A DNA stretch of 64,000 bases from Pirellulales bacterium (GCA_036490175.1 DASXEJ010000272.1:1-64000); one strand, 5' to 3'; positions 54,107 to 62,616 are shown, numbered from the stretch's first letter. Notes: a model not told the origin generated them from the sequence alone. Numbers and translations: made by a program.

Positions 54107-54871
54107 TTAGTGCGTCGCTTCCAAGAGTTCGCGGGCGCGATCCGCCGCCGCTTTTCGCTTCTCGCCCGAGGCGGGCGCGTGGACGTCGGACTCGGTTTCC
54201 TGCGGCGGCTCCTCAGCGGCAATTCTGTGCTTCTCGACCGGGGCTTCGTGCTTGACTGCGGGCGGATCACCGCCTGGATGCACTGCCGGAGCGTGGGCCT
54301 TGATCGAGGCCCGCGCCGGAGTATCTTTGGTCGGCGACTCGTGGCTGGCATAGGCCAGTTCCGCGTGGCGACCGTCGATGCTCACAATCACCCGATCGAC
54401 CTCCACCCGCGCGACGGAAGCCGCCACGGCCGTTGGCCCTGCCGGGGTAATCTGCTCTCCTTCGCTGTACAGCAAGCCGTTGATCACGGCCATGCGGCGT
54501 TTGCCGCGAACGTACGTTCCACTCAGCACCAGCCCTTCGATGCGCTGTACCGGCGCCCCTGGTTGCCGCGGCTTGTTGCCCTGCGCGGCCGTTGCGGGCG
54601 CTCCTGGCGCGGTCGTGGCCTTCGCTTGCTTGTCAGGTGCGCGCGGCGCCGGCTCGGGCGGCATCTCGACGGTGGGCGGCGCGAAAGGATCGCGCTCGAG
54701 ATCCGGCGCCGCGGGGGGCGAAAGCAGCGCCGCGGTCAACTCAGGCGTCTTGGCGGCCGCTTTCGCCGGCGGCGCCATCACCGCTGGCGCATCGAAGTGC
54801 GACCAGCAGAAATAACCCATCGCGCCTGCCACGACGCCAATCGGCACCAACTTGGCGACTCTTGTTGACAT
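54107..54871 (-). CDS. GspC/PilP/GspB-like inner-membrane connector
   Basis: A 254-residue bitopic protein: short cytoplasmic start, one membrane span (LVPIGVVAGAMGYFCW), a long Pro/Ala-rich linker, and a small homology-region-type beta domain at about 105-165 (IEGLVLSGTYVRGKRRMAVINGLLYSEGEQI). That core pattern, L-x-G with A-V-I-N-G and E-G-x-x-I, is shared by GspC, PilP and GspB, which tie the inner-membrane platform to the secretin. The tail is His/Pro/Ala-rich and probably disordered. One base separates it from the PilO-like gene. Which of the three families fits best cannot be settled by eye. Confidence 0.78.
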   Translation of the reverse strand: MSTRVAKLVPIGVVAGAMGYFCWSHFDAPAVMAPPAKAAAKTPELTAALLSPPAAPDLERDPFAPPTVEMPPEPAPRAPDKQAKATTAPGAPATAAQGNKPRQPGAPVQRIEGLVLSGTYVRGKRRMAVINGLLYSEGEQITPAGPTAVAASVARVEVDRVIVSIDGRHAELAYASHESPTKDTPARASIKAHAPAVHPGGDPPAVKHEAPVEKHRIAAEEPPQETESDVHAPASGEKRKAAADRARELLEATH

Positions 54872-54872
54872 A

Positions 54873-55415
54873 TCAACCCATGATCCCCACCACGGTCAGA
54901 CTCACCATCAGCATTCCCTTTCCGTTACGGACGGGTTGAATGCTGACCGAGTCGATCCGGATGAAACGGTCGTTGGTTTCCAGCCACTTCAAGAAGTCGT
55001 TGATGTCGCGCAAGGCCCCTTCCAGATCGATTCGCAGAACCACGGCCTTGTAGGGGCCGACATCACGCACCTTGTCGGGGTCGAGCGTCAGCAGCTTCAA
55101 GGGAAACTTGCGCACGCCACCCAGCACGTATTGAACCCATTCGTTGGTGTCTGACTTGGCCGGCAAACGATCCTTGAAGCTCTTATATTGTTCGCGCAGC
55201 TTGTCGATATCGCGGACGACGTCGAGCCGCTTTCGTTCCACGGCCAGGTTCTCGCGGCTCTTGTCGATCTGGGCGCTCAGCGGTCCGTAAATTCCCATAT
55301 AGGCCACGGCCAGTACGGCACCGGTTAACAGCACGCGCAACTGGTTGGCATTCTGGATGCGGCGGCCGCTCTTCTTTTTGTCCGAAGGACGACGCTTGCG
55401 CGGGGAAACGCTCAC
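54873..55415 (-). CDS. pilO: PilO-like inner-membrane protein
   Basis: A 180-residue bitopic protein. It starts at a GTG whose GTGA overlaps the stop of the upstream fusion gene, with AAGGAGG 8 bases before it. A basic cytoplasmic head (RKRRPSDKKKSGRR) is followed by one span (LLTGAVLAVAYMGIYGPL), a coiled-coil (DKSRENLAVERKRLDVVRD) and a ferredoxin-like PilO domain (VVLRIDLEGALRDINDFLKWLETNDRFIRIDSV). PilO pairs with PilN in the alignment subcomplex between platform and secretin. The end IQPVRNGKGMLMVSLTVVG is typical. Confidence 0.85.
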   Translation of the reverse strand: MSVSPRKRRPSDKKKSGRRIQNANQLRVLLTGAVLAVAYMGIYGPLSAQIDKSRENLAVERKRLDVVRDIDKLREQYKSFKDRLPAKSDTNEWVQYVLGGVRKFPLKLLTLDPDKVRDVGPYKAVVLRIDLEGALRDINDFLKWLETNDRFIRIDSVSIQPVRNGKGMLMVSLTVVGIMG

Positions 55416-56935
55416 TTGTGCGCCTCCTTGCCGGCCGGCTTCGGCGCCGCGGGTCCGCCTGTGGTGGCTTTCGGCAGGCACACGACCGTAAACATGGCGG
55501 TAGGTTTTTTATCCTTGGTGTTCGGCTGGGTGCATTTAATGTCTGCCAGCTCGACCAAGGGAAAGTCCTGCTGCAACATCGGGTGGCCGCGCAGCGCGGT
55601 TAAAAAACCATCGATCTCCTTCGGCGTGGCGCCGTCGTCGCCGATGGGCGCTTCGGCCCGCACGCTGAACGATTTCTTGGTCTTGCCCTTCGTGGGATCG
55701 TCGAGTTCGCACACCCCCTGGAACATGGTCAGCGTGGCGTTCTCGGGCAGCCGGCCGGCGATGTCGTACGTGTACCTGGTCCACAACACGCGACTGCCGA
55801 CGAATTTCTGAATCGCGTCGACCTTCTGCGTCAGATCGCGTTGTTCCTTGAGCAGGTCCGCCTGCTGCTTCGGAACGGCCCACGATCGTTTAGCGAGCTC
55901 GGCGCGCAGCGGCGCGACTTCTTTGCGCGCGTGGTGCGATCGACCTAGCATGAACAACGCCATGCACAGCACCAGCGCGACCTGCACGGCACATTCGCCC
56001 AGGGGAAATATCTGCCACAACGAAGGGCTGGGCGTCAGCGATTGCGACAGGTCGACCACTTCGCTGGATTGCTCACCCAGGCAGCCCACAGCCAGTCCAT
56101 AGGCCACGGCTTCGCCGGTCAGCTCGGGCCCCTCGCACCATGAGACCGTAGCTCCGACCTTCTGCGCGAATTCGTCGCGCGTGAGCTCGCCGCGCAGATC
56201 GGCGCGGCCGTGTACGACGACGATATCAAGCGGCGCATCGATGCCAAAATGGCTGACCAACGTCTGGCAGGAGCGGATTGCCGAGCAGAGGGCCGGTAGC
56301 TCGTTGCCGCTGACCAATTTGAACGGTTTCCACAGCACGCACATCGTGCCGGCGGTGACCACGGCCAGCGCCTCGCGCTGGCCCAAAAACAAACGCAGCG
56401 CCGGCTTGGACCTGCGCACGCGACGTTTCGTGATCGCCACCCGCAGCAAAGCAAACGGCGCCGGCTCTGTCCGGAAGGGCTGCACGTTGCTTTCGCGCAG
56501 CGTCTGCAATAGATCGAACAGATACTCGCGGCGGCAGGAGACCACGCTGGCCAACTTGCGTTTGCCAAACTCGCCCTTGACGACTTGCACCGACAGCTCG
56601 TCGATACAGACATTGGGGGATTGCAGCATCTCTCGCAGGACGGTTTGCGCCGAATTGGCTGCTCCGCTGGCGCTTAGCGGTCGCGTCGAGAAGAAAACCC
56701 GCCGCGTCGGCACGCCGACGGCCACAGGAACACCGCGCTTCTTGGGATCGACCAGTGGCTTGAGAAGTTGCGCGACAACGTCGTCTAGTTGATCGGCCGC
56801 ATACTTCTGGCTGTGACGCGCAAGTTCTACCAGGCCCAGCGGTGTGCTGACCACCTTGCTGACGAAGACTTCATCCTCGCCGACATACAGGCCGAGGCCC
56901 TTGTAGGGCATGAATTTGGCCAGCAGCGCTTTCAC
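55412..56935 (-). CDS. PilM-PilN (GspL-like) fusion of the secretion machine
   Basis: A 507-residue protein combining what are usually two genes. The N-terminal 310 residues look like a PilM/GspL actin-fold domain (KGLGLYVGEDEVFVSKVV, PVAVGVPTRRVFF, LIVVVHGR-like and GEAVAYGLAVGCL), though the nucleotide-binding motifs are weak. A membrane span follows at about 322-342 (VQVALVLCMALFMLG), then a coiled-coil and a PilN-type periplasmic domain (LWTRYTYDIAGRLPENATLTMFQGV). GspL has the same overall plan. I start at the GTG ending at 56935, where GspL/PilM-like sequence begins; an ATG at 56911 or 56992 is possible. The end overlaps pilO. Confidence 0.8.
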   Translation of the reverse strand: MKALLAKFMPYKGLGLYVGEDEVFVSKVVSTPLGLVELARHSQKYAADQLDDVVAQLLKPLVDPKKRGVPVAVGVPTRRVFFSTRPLSASGAANSAQTVLREMLQSPNVCIDELSVQVVKGEFGKRKLASVVSCRREYLFDLLQTLRESNVQPFRTEPAPFALLRVAITKRRVRRSKPALRLFLGQREALAVVTAGTMCVLWKPFKLVSGNELPALCSAIRSCQTLVSHFGIDAPLDIVVVHGRADLRGELTRDEFAQKVGATVSWCEGPELTGEAVAYGLAVGCLGEQSSEVVDLSQSLTPSPSLWQIFPLGECAVQVALVLCMALFMLGRSHHARKEVAPLRAELAKRSWAVPKQQADLLKEQRDLTQKVDAIQKFVGSRVLWTRYTYDIAGRLPENATLTMFQGVCELDDPTKGKTKKSFSVRAEAPIGDDGATPKEIDGFLTALRGHPMLQQDFPLVELADIKCTQPNTKDKKPTAMFTVVCLPKATTGGPAAPKPAGKEAHK

Positions 56936-57010
56936 AGACCACTCTCGCGTAAGGCAAGGTATGTGCTTTGAATTCCAGCATCTGAAACTCAACCGACTGT
57001 CACGTGGGCG

Positions 57011-57044
57011 AAAAAAGAGGGCGGCTGACGAATCAGCCGCCCTC
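57011..57044 (-). terminator. rho-independent terminator with UUCG loop after the major pseudopilin
   Basis: Read on the minus strand, GAGGGCGGCTGA, TTCG, TCAGCCGCCCTC is a perfect 12-bp stem with the very stable UUCG tetraloop, followed by six T. It lies 38 bases past the pseudopilin stop and 75 bases before the PilM-PilN start, so it separates a pseudopilin transcript from the machine genes. Confidence 0.92.
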
Positions 57045-57081
57045 GGAGCCGTCGACTCAAACTAAGCAATGCACAGCAGGA

Positions 57082-57558
57082 CTAGCTCCCGCTGCCGCTG
57101 CCACTGCCGCTACCGGAAATGGTGGCACCGCTCGGATTGATGTCATTCGGGATGGTGCTGTTCGTGGTGTCGAAACCCGACTCGGTGAAGATCACCGTGT
57201 AGGCGCCGTAACCCGACGATGAACCGCTACGCGTCAAGGTCGAGCTCCACGAGTTCTCGAGGCTGCCCGTGCTGCCCGCAACGGGATCGGCAACGGTGAA
57301 ATATTGGGGGGCGGGAAAGCTGATGTCGAGGTTGAGAATCGCGCTGGCATAGGTGCCGTTTTGCGATTGGTAGCGTTCCTGCGAGTCGCGAACGGCCGAC
57401 AGGTAGTTGAACGCTTCCGCGGCCTTCGAACGCTCGACCGACTTCAGGAAGCGCGGCACGCCGAACGATGCCAAAACGCCGATGATCACGATGACCACGG
57501 CCAACTCGACGAGGGTAAACCCTCCACGTGACAACTCAGACGACGGTCGACGACGCAT
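57082..57558 (-). CDS. gspG: major pseudopilin, GspG-like
   Basis: A 158-residue prepilin, probably the main subunit of the pseudopilus. The leader MRRRPSSELSRGG is cut before F14; the mature start FTLVELAVVIVIIGVLASFGVP is textbook, with Glu18 at +5. The globular part has the GspG-type YLSAVRDSQERYQSQNGTYA helix-turn but no disulphide. The C-terminus is a run of Ser-Gly pairs. AAAGGAG lies 7 bases before the ATG. It is followed by a strong terminator, so its output can exceed that of the machine genes, as expected for the subunit needed in most copies. Confidence 0.92.
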   Translation of the reverse strand: MRRRPSSELSRGGFTLVELAVVIVIIGVLASFGVPRFLKSVERSKAAEAFNYLSAVRDSQERYQSQNGTYASAILNLDISFPAPQYFTVADPVAGSTGSLENSWSSTLTRSGSSSGYGAYTVIFTESGFDTTNSTIPNDINPSGATISGSGSGSGSGS

Positions 57559-57945
57559 GTGTTTCTCCTTTAACTTCCACAGCTTGGTGCGTGTGGTTGC
57601 CGCGCGGAGCGGGACGCGACGGGAACATCCCGTGCAATGGCGTCCATCGACCTTCCAGCCGCATGGGTACGACTTGAAGTGTTAATCTGCTCTCCGCAAT
57701 TGCATGTGCAACGCTAGTAAAGTCTTTAGGCCAATACATTGGATTGTCAATTTTCGTGCTGGCAATTCGCCGCTTCACGTCCGCGCGAATGAAACAATTC
57801 GCGCACGCGGCTGGCACCACTGGCGGCACGTTGCACACGGGCGCGGTGACGTTGCGAAAGTGCTACGACAAGACCTCGCAGAACCAGTACACGCCGCACA
57901 ATCGGGCGCGTACGCAGCGGCAAGACGAGCGCCGGCCCGGCGACG
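57559..57945. other. 387-base gap between secretin and pseudopilin genes
   Basis: No gene is supported. It is more AT-rich than its surroundings near 57680-57780 and holds the likely pseudopilin promoter described separately. It implies a leader of about 160 bases before the pseudopilin start codon. Confidence 0.45.
57722..57750 (-). promoter_or_regulatory. possible promoter of the major pseudopilin
   Basis: On the minus strand a perfect TTGACA (plus 57745-57750) is followed after 16 bases by TAAAGA (57723-57728), a weak -10. The spacer contains CCAATGTATTGG, a 5-bp inverted repeat around two bases, at 57731-57742, which could be an operator. The -10 mismatch keeps confidence low. Confidence 0.35.
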
Positions 57946-60558
57946 TTAGAATTTGCCCTGCACGACGGTCGGCAAGGGCTTTGGCACGCCGGCCGACAAC
58001 AATTGCTTCGAGGGGAAGCCGTCGTTGAATTTGATCTCGCAGCCGCTGTTGGGGTTCCAGATGTGCGTGGTCAGCAGCACGATCAACTCTTTCTTGACGA
58101 CGTTCGTCGAACGATTACGGAAAAACGCCCCGACCACAGGCAAGGTGCTGAACCAGGGAATGCCGTTCTGCGTGATCTCGACTTGCTTGTCCATCAAACC
58201 GCCGATGACCAGCGTGGCGCCGTTGGGGACCATGACGTTGGTCGTGACTTCCGACGTGCTGGCCTGCGGAATGCTGTTGACGATGGCGCCGGTGCTGCGT
58301 TCGGGGTGGACCTCCATGCGGACCATGCCATCGCTCGAGATAAACGGTCGCACGCGCAGCAGAGTTCCCACGTTCATGAAGCTAATTTGTTGGGTGGTGC
58401 TGACGATGCTCTGACTGAACGTGCTATAGCCCAACCGGTCTCCTAATTGCAACTCGGCGAGTTGCTTGTTCAGCACCAGCAGGCGCGGCGTGGCCAGCAC
58501 TTCGACCGAGCCGATCGTTTGTAGTGCCGAGACGAAACTGGTCAGATTCCGGCTCGAGTTACCAAACTTGAAAGCCTGGTCGTCGGTAGCAAAGCCGGTG
58601 TTAGACGGGCCCGTGGTCCCCGATGATGTCGAACTGGTTCCCGATGTGGCGGTGGCGGGAATACCGCCGCGGATCAAACCTGACGTGAGAACTCCCAGCG
58701 GCGAGAAGCCGGCGGCCGCGTTCAACGTCGCTCCGTCGCCAAACACACCCAACATGTTGCCCGCCCCGTCGAGAAGGCCGAAGTTGACCCCCAGGTCGCA
58801 ACTGTTCGTATGCGTCACGTACAGGATCACGGCTTCGATCAAGACCTGCTGCGGTTGCACATCCAATTGCATGATGACCTGGTCGATCTTCATGAGCGCC
58901 GATTCGTGATCTTCGATCACCAGGGCTTCTTCATTCGCTAACGAGTCGCCGCCGGACAGCGACTGCTGGCCGCCGCCACTACTGCCGCCACCACCACCTC
59001 CTCCTCCACCGCCGCCGCCACCGCCACCGGAAGAGCCGCCGCCACTGCTGGCTGCCGTACCGCTGATCGGATTGATCGGACGGATGCCCACCTGGCTGGC
59101 CGGAGTAGCGGTGATATGCCCATCGGGACTGAGGAATTGTTCGATCATTTTCTTGATGTCGGTACTGCGCGTGTAATTCAGCCGGTACACGCGAATGTCG
59201 ACCTTGTCTTCCTTCGATCCGCCGTTTCTGGCTCTGAGTTCCTCGGGCGTGTGAACGTAGATGATGCCATTCTCGTGCCGGGCACCCAGATTGCACGATT
59301 TCAGAATCGCATCCAGCGTTTGCTCTACCGATAGGTTGGACGACAAATCGGCGGTCACGGTCCCTTTCACGTTGGGCGATACGAGAATATTCAGGGCGTG
59401 GTCGCGACTTAACATTTCCAACACCTTGCGGACGTCCACGCCGTCGAGGTGCAACATAGTCGTATTGTTGCCCAGCTTCAGATCAGGTCCCGATTGCAGA
59501 CCAAGCTCGTCGGGTCGTATCGAAGGTTCCCGGTTGACCGGACGCGATGGCCCGCGCGTCGCGGCGCCCCGAGTCCCCGGCACGGGCATTTCCAAGGGCT
59601 CGGCGCCGATCACCTTCAGATAGTCGTCCTCGGTCTGCGGCCCACCCATCGCGCCGTCGTTGTCATCGCCGACGTCACCATCACTGTCGCCATCTCCGTT
59701 GCTGTTGCCATCACCGTCGCCGGCGTTGTCGCCATCGCCGTCCCCTTCGTCTTGGTCCGTGTCATTCGATTTCGGTGGGGCGGCAGTCGGTTCCGGAGGT
59801 CCCGGCGCCGGCGCGGCGGTTGCACTATCGGATGATCCCACGTCGAACGGATCGTCACCTTGACCGGCCCCGGATCGCGCCTGAAACGCCGCCTGATTCG
59901 CGCGTGACGAGGTCTGCTCCCCATCGGCCAAGGGGGCGAGGGCTTGAACTTGTTGGATCTGGCCCGGCTGTAGCCCGGCACCGCGGTCCCGAGCGGCGGC
60001 GTCTTTGGCGGAAGCCTCTCCACCGCGCCCTTTCTTCGAGAGGCCGGCGAATCGATCTTTGAACGACTTCTTAAGCGGCTGCTGCGTGTGTGAGTCGTCG
60101 CTGGCCGTTGACGTCTTGTTCGGCATATTTGCCGGCGAGATCTTGGATGTCGCGTCCGGAGCCAAACCGACCGGCTGGCGAAGGCTGCTGTACGAATCGC
60201 TCTTGGCCTTAAAGATCGCCACCTGTTCTTCGGTGGCCTGGCCAGGCACGCCGTAGTCGCCGCTCTTAAGCGATATGGGGGTCGCGCATCCCACGCTGAA
60301 CGCTACGCCCAGTCCCAAAAGCATCGCCGGCAGGGAAAATGCCCGAGCGGCATTGCTGGTGGTTGGCCGGGCAGCCTGGGGTTTTTCACCCAGCGAGCGA
60401 CTCGGCAGATCCGGCCGCATAGAAGTGGGAACAACAGTCGGACCTGCTTCCGTCCGGCCTCGGCCGCTGCCGAAAATCCGCGCAGCGATCGCCAGGCCCG
60501 AGGGCTGATCAGACATCCGACACGACGAAGCCAATTTCCAGGCTTCCCTACGTTCCAT
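57946..60558 (-). CDS. gspD: secretin GspD/PilQ with acidic DGD linker and polyglycine loop
   Basis: An 870-residue outer-membrane secretin. A hydrophobic signal near 74-90 ends in SVGC (Cys91), a possible lipobox, behind an unusually long N-terminal extension. Residues 266-302 are an Asp-Gly-rich tract like calcium-binding thrombospondin type 3 repeats. N0/STN-like sequence begins near 366 (MLHLDGVDVRKVLEMLSRDHALNILVSP), an N1-type domain near 452-480, and between them and the next N-domain lies a Gly/Ser insert with 15 consecutive Gly (511-525). The beta-barrel secretin domain covers about 690-850 (VEVLATPRLLVLNKQLAEL, VPNGATLVIGGLMDK, PVVGAFFRNRSTNVVKKELIVLLTTHI). It forms the outer-membrane gate for the machine encoded downstream. 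Confidence 0.93.
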   Translation of the reverse strand: MERREAWKLASSCRMSDQPSGLAIAARIFGSGRGRTEAGPTVVPTSMRPDLPSRSLGEKPQAARPTTSNAARAFSLPAMLLGLGVAFSVGCATPISLKSGDYGVPGQATEEQVAIFKAKSDSYSSLRQPVGLAPDATSKISPANMPNKTSTASDDSHTQQPLKKSFKDRFAGLSKKGRGGEASAKDAAARDRGAGLQPGQIQQVQALAPLADGEQTSSRANQAAFQARSGAGQGDDPFDVGSSDSATAAPAPGPPEPTAAPPKSNDTDQDEGDGDGDNAGDGDGNSNGDGDSDGDVGDDNDGAMGGPQTEDDYLKVIGAEPLEMPVPGTRGAATRGPSRPVNREPSIRPDELGLQSGPDLKLGNNTTMLHLDGVDVRKVLEMLSRDHALNILVSPNVKGTVTADLSSNLSVEQTLDAILKSCNLGARHENGIIYVHTPEELRARNGGSKEDKVDIRVYRLNYTRSTDIKKMIEQFLSPDGHITATPASQVGIRPINPISGTAASSGGGSSGGGGGGGGGGGGGGGSSGGGQQSLSGGDSLANEEALVIEDHESALMKIDQVIMQLDVQPQQVLIEAVILYVTHTNSCDLGVNFGLLDGAGNMLGVFGDGATLNAAAGFSPLGVLTSGLIRGGIPATATSGTSSTSSGTTGPSNTGFATDDQAFKFGNSSRNLTSFVSALQTIGSVEVLATPRLLVLNKQLAELQLGDRLGYSTFSQSIVSTTQQISFMNVGTLLRVRPFISSDGMVRMEVHPERSTGAIVNSIPQASTSEVTTNVMVPNGATLVIGGLMDKQVEITQNGIPWFSTLPVVGAFFRNRSTNVVKKELIVLLTTHIWNPNSGCEIKFNDGFPSKQLLSAGVPKPLPTVVQGKF

Positions 60559-60961
60559 GACTGGCGATCCCTAACGCTCGACGGACAGTGCCCAACGCAA
60601 TCAAATCGCCATGCGACAGCTGACAATTCGGCCGTGTGGTAATCGACACAATCTAAGTCGAGATTGAGGGTAATTCCGAATACGCCGACACGGCCACCTA
60701 TTCTATGGACATTCGCTGCTATCTCTGTTGAGCCTGCGAGGCTTAGGAAGAATGGGTCGGGTGGCCGGTGCCATGCCCACGCAGGGCGTGGGCATAAGAA
60801 GCGTTTGCGGTGCGGGAAGACCTGCCACGCAAGCGTGGCCATGGCACCCAGGCTAGCGAGGCAATGGCACAATTGCTAGCTACTAGCGGAATAGACTGCT
60901 AGCAATTAATGCAAGGGATCTTTATTGGCAGAGCAGCAGTGCGCTGCACGCCTGAGATCGC
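60559..60961. other. 403-base gap upstream of the secretin
   Basis: It contains a REP-like palindrome pair (60767-60849) and, next to the secretin, presumably its promoter, which I cannot define. AGGGA 8 bases before the ATG ending at 60558 is the Shine-Dalgarno that favours this start. Confidence 0.4.
60767..60849. repeat. inverted pair of REP-like palindromes (BIME-like)
   Basis: Left: GGTGCCATG head then CATGCCCACGC, AGG, GCGTGGGCAT (to 60795). Right: GCCACGC, AA, GCGTGGC followed by CATGGCACCC (60824-60849), whose left arm has lost its outer CATG. They face each other across about 28 bases between two minus-strand genes. Confidence 0.7.
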
Positions 60962-62419
60962 TTACGCCTCGTGGAACTGAACGGCTGGCTTCGCGGCAGC
61001 GATAGCTTCGTCCCGCGACGCGGCCACCACGCGATTGCGCCCTTCACGCTTGGCGTGGATCAGTGCTTGATCCGCTCGATCGACCAGGCTGTCGAACTGA
61101 TCTCTTTCACCCTGACACACCGCCACGCCAAAGCTGGCCGTCACGATGATGGAGCCTTCGACCACGGCGACGGGGCTATCCTCCAGGGCCGCCCGCAGAC
61201 GGTCGGCTAGCTGCACCGCCCCCAGCTCGGATGCATCGGGCGCGATCACACAGAACTCTTCTCCGCCGTAACGCGCCAGGATATCGGCCGGACGACATTG
61301 CTGCGTCAGAATCGTGGCGACCCGTTTCAGGACCGTGTCGCCAATCGTATGGCCGTGGGTATCGTTGACGATTTTGAAATGGTCGATGTCGAGCATGATG
61401 CAGGACAGCGGTTGGCCGCTCCGTTGAGCGCGGCTCCATTCGCGATCGAGGCGATCGCGCAGACTGCGGCGGTTCAACACGCCCGTCAAGGGGTCCAAGT
61501 CCGAAAGTATCCGCAGATCGCGCTCGCGCTGGCGTGCTTCTTCTTGCTGTCGATCGACTTCGTTCAGCGTGCGGGCACTGTACCAGGTCACGCGCGCCAG
61601 GACAGCTACCATCGCCACGGCATGCACGGCCACGGCCGATTCAAAGCCGTACAGTTCCATCTGTTCCCCCTTCAGAAAGAACCAGCCCAGCATCAAGGGG
61701 GACGCCGCAATGCCCGGCAACGAAGTGCGGGCCAGCACCCCGCCCATGCGTTGACTGCGCAGCGGCATCATCAATTCAAAATCGCGGCGTGCGTACAGCA
61801 TGCCGATGCTGACAAACAGCAGAATCAGCGCAGTCGCCAGCGGGATCGATGTGTAGGGATCCGTCGCATGCAGCGTTTCGGTGCCATACCAGGCTCTGGC
61901 CACGGCGATCGAGGAAATAAACAATGTCGTGAGCAGCAGGCATTGGGCGGTCCGCTTGGGCCACACGCCTGTCGAGGGGAGCCAGAACAGGGCGCTTCCC
62001 AGCAGGATAAAGGCCACAGCGGTGGCCGGTTCGAGCCGGCCGATAGACAGTTCTTCGACGGCTCGCTGCCGCATGTTTTCGCGCAAGCCCACCTCTTCGC
62101 GGAATAGATCGCTGGCCCAGGCCACGGTCGAAACCAACACGATGGCCAAACCCGCGCCCCGCACCACGAACGAGCGCCAGCTGGCCGAGGTATTCAGCAG
62201 AAACGACCATAGTGCCATGCCCACCAATGTGAACAGCATGGCGACCGTGGGCGTCATAACCAGCGAAATCGCCCAACGCCCATTAGATAATGCCGCGTTG
62301 CAGGCCGCACTGATCAGGGTTGTCAGGCCGCCCAATAGCGCCAAAGTGCTCGACGCAGTGACGATGAAGGGAATCCCCTCCACGGTACACGCGTTTACTA
62401 TTTCTTTCGTTGAGATCAT
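60962..62419 (-). CDS. membrane diguanylate cyclase (GGDEF) with intact I-site
   Basis: A 485-residue cyclase making c-di-GMP from two GTP. About eight hydrophobic segments fill the first 290 residues, forming a membrane sensor I cannot assign to a named MASE family. A short coiled coil (RTLNEVDRQQEEARQRERDL) leads to the GGDEF domain: DPLTGVLNRRSLRDRL, DIDHFKIVNDTHGHTIGD, and the active site GGEEF. RPAD five residues before GGEEF is the product-inhibition I-site. The ATG ending at 62419 is chosen because a longer frame runs into the next gene (S1/P1 nuclease), overlapping it. Nearest neighbours on the same strand are the secretin and pseudopilin genes, and the operon has a PilZ protein. Confidence 0.92.
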   Translation of the reverse strand: MISTKEIVNACTVEGIPFIVTASSTLALLGGLTTLISAACNAALSNGRWAISLVMTPTVAMLFTLVGMALWSFLLNTSASWRSFVVRGAGLAIVLVSTVAWASDLFREEVGLRENMRQRAVEELSIGRLEPATAVAFILLGSALFWLPSTGVWPKRTAQCLLLTTLFISSIAVARAWYGTETLHATDPYTSIPLATALILLFVSIGMLYARRDFELMMPLRSQRMGGVLARTSLPGIAASPLMLGWFFLKGEQMELYGFESAVAVHAVAMVAVLARVTWYSARTLNEVDRQQEEARQRERDLRILSDLDPLTGVLNRRSLRDRLDREWSRAQRSGQPLSCIMLDIDHFKIVNDTHGHTIGDTVLKRVATILTQQCRPADILARYGGEEFCVIAPDASELGAVQLADRLRAALEDSPVAVVEGSIIVTASFGVAVCQGERDQFDSLVDRADQALIHAKREGRNRVVAASRDEAIAAAKPAVQFHEA

Positions 62420-62616
62420 CTGCCGACCCAGGAAATGCCATAGCCGTTCTGGCCTTTTATGGAAGAAGCCTAGGTCAAGGAATCGTGCCACGCGCAGCCC
62501 CGACGCTCGAATCCTGCATCTGGGGAAACTGCCGCGTGCGACGGCTGGACCGAAAAGGTTGCTCATGCCGAAGATGCACGCGAGCGCGCGATTTAGAGAA
62601 GGACGCGCTGCCGGCT

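Noticed and set aside
57800-57840. Sigma-54-like TGGC...TTGCA element on the plus strand
   Set aside because: The spacing between GG and GC elements is one base short and no plus-strand gene follows.
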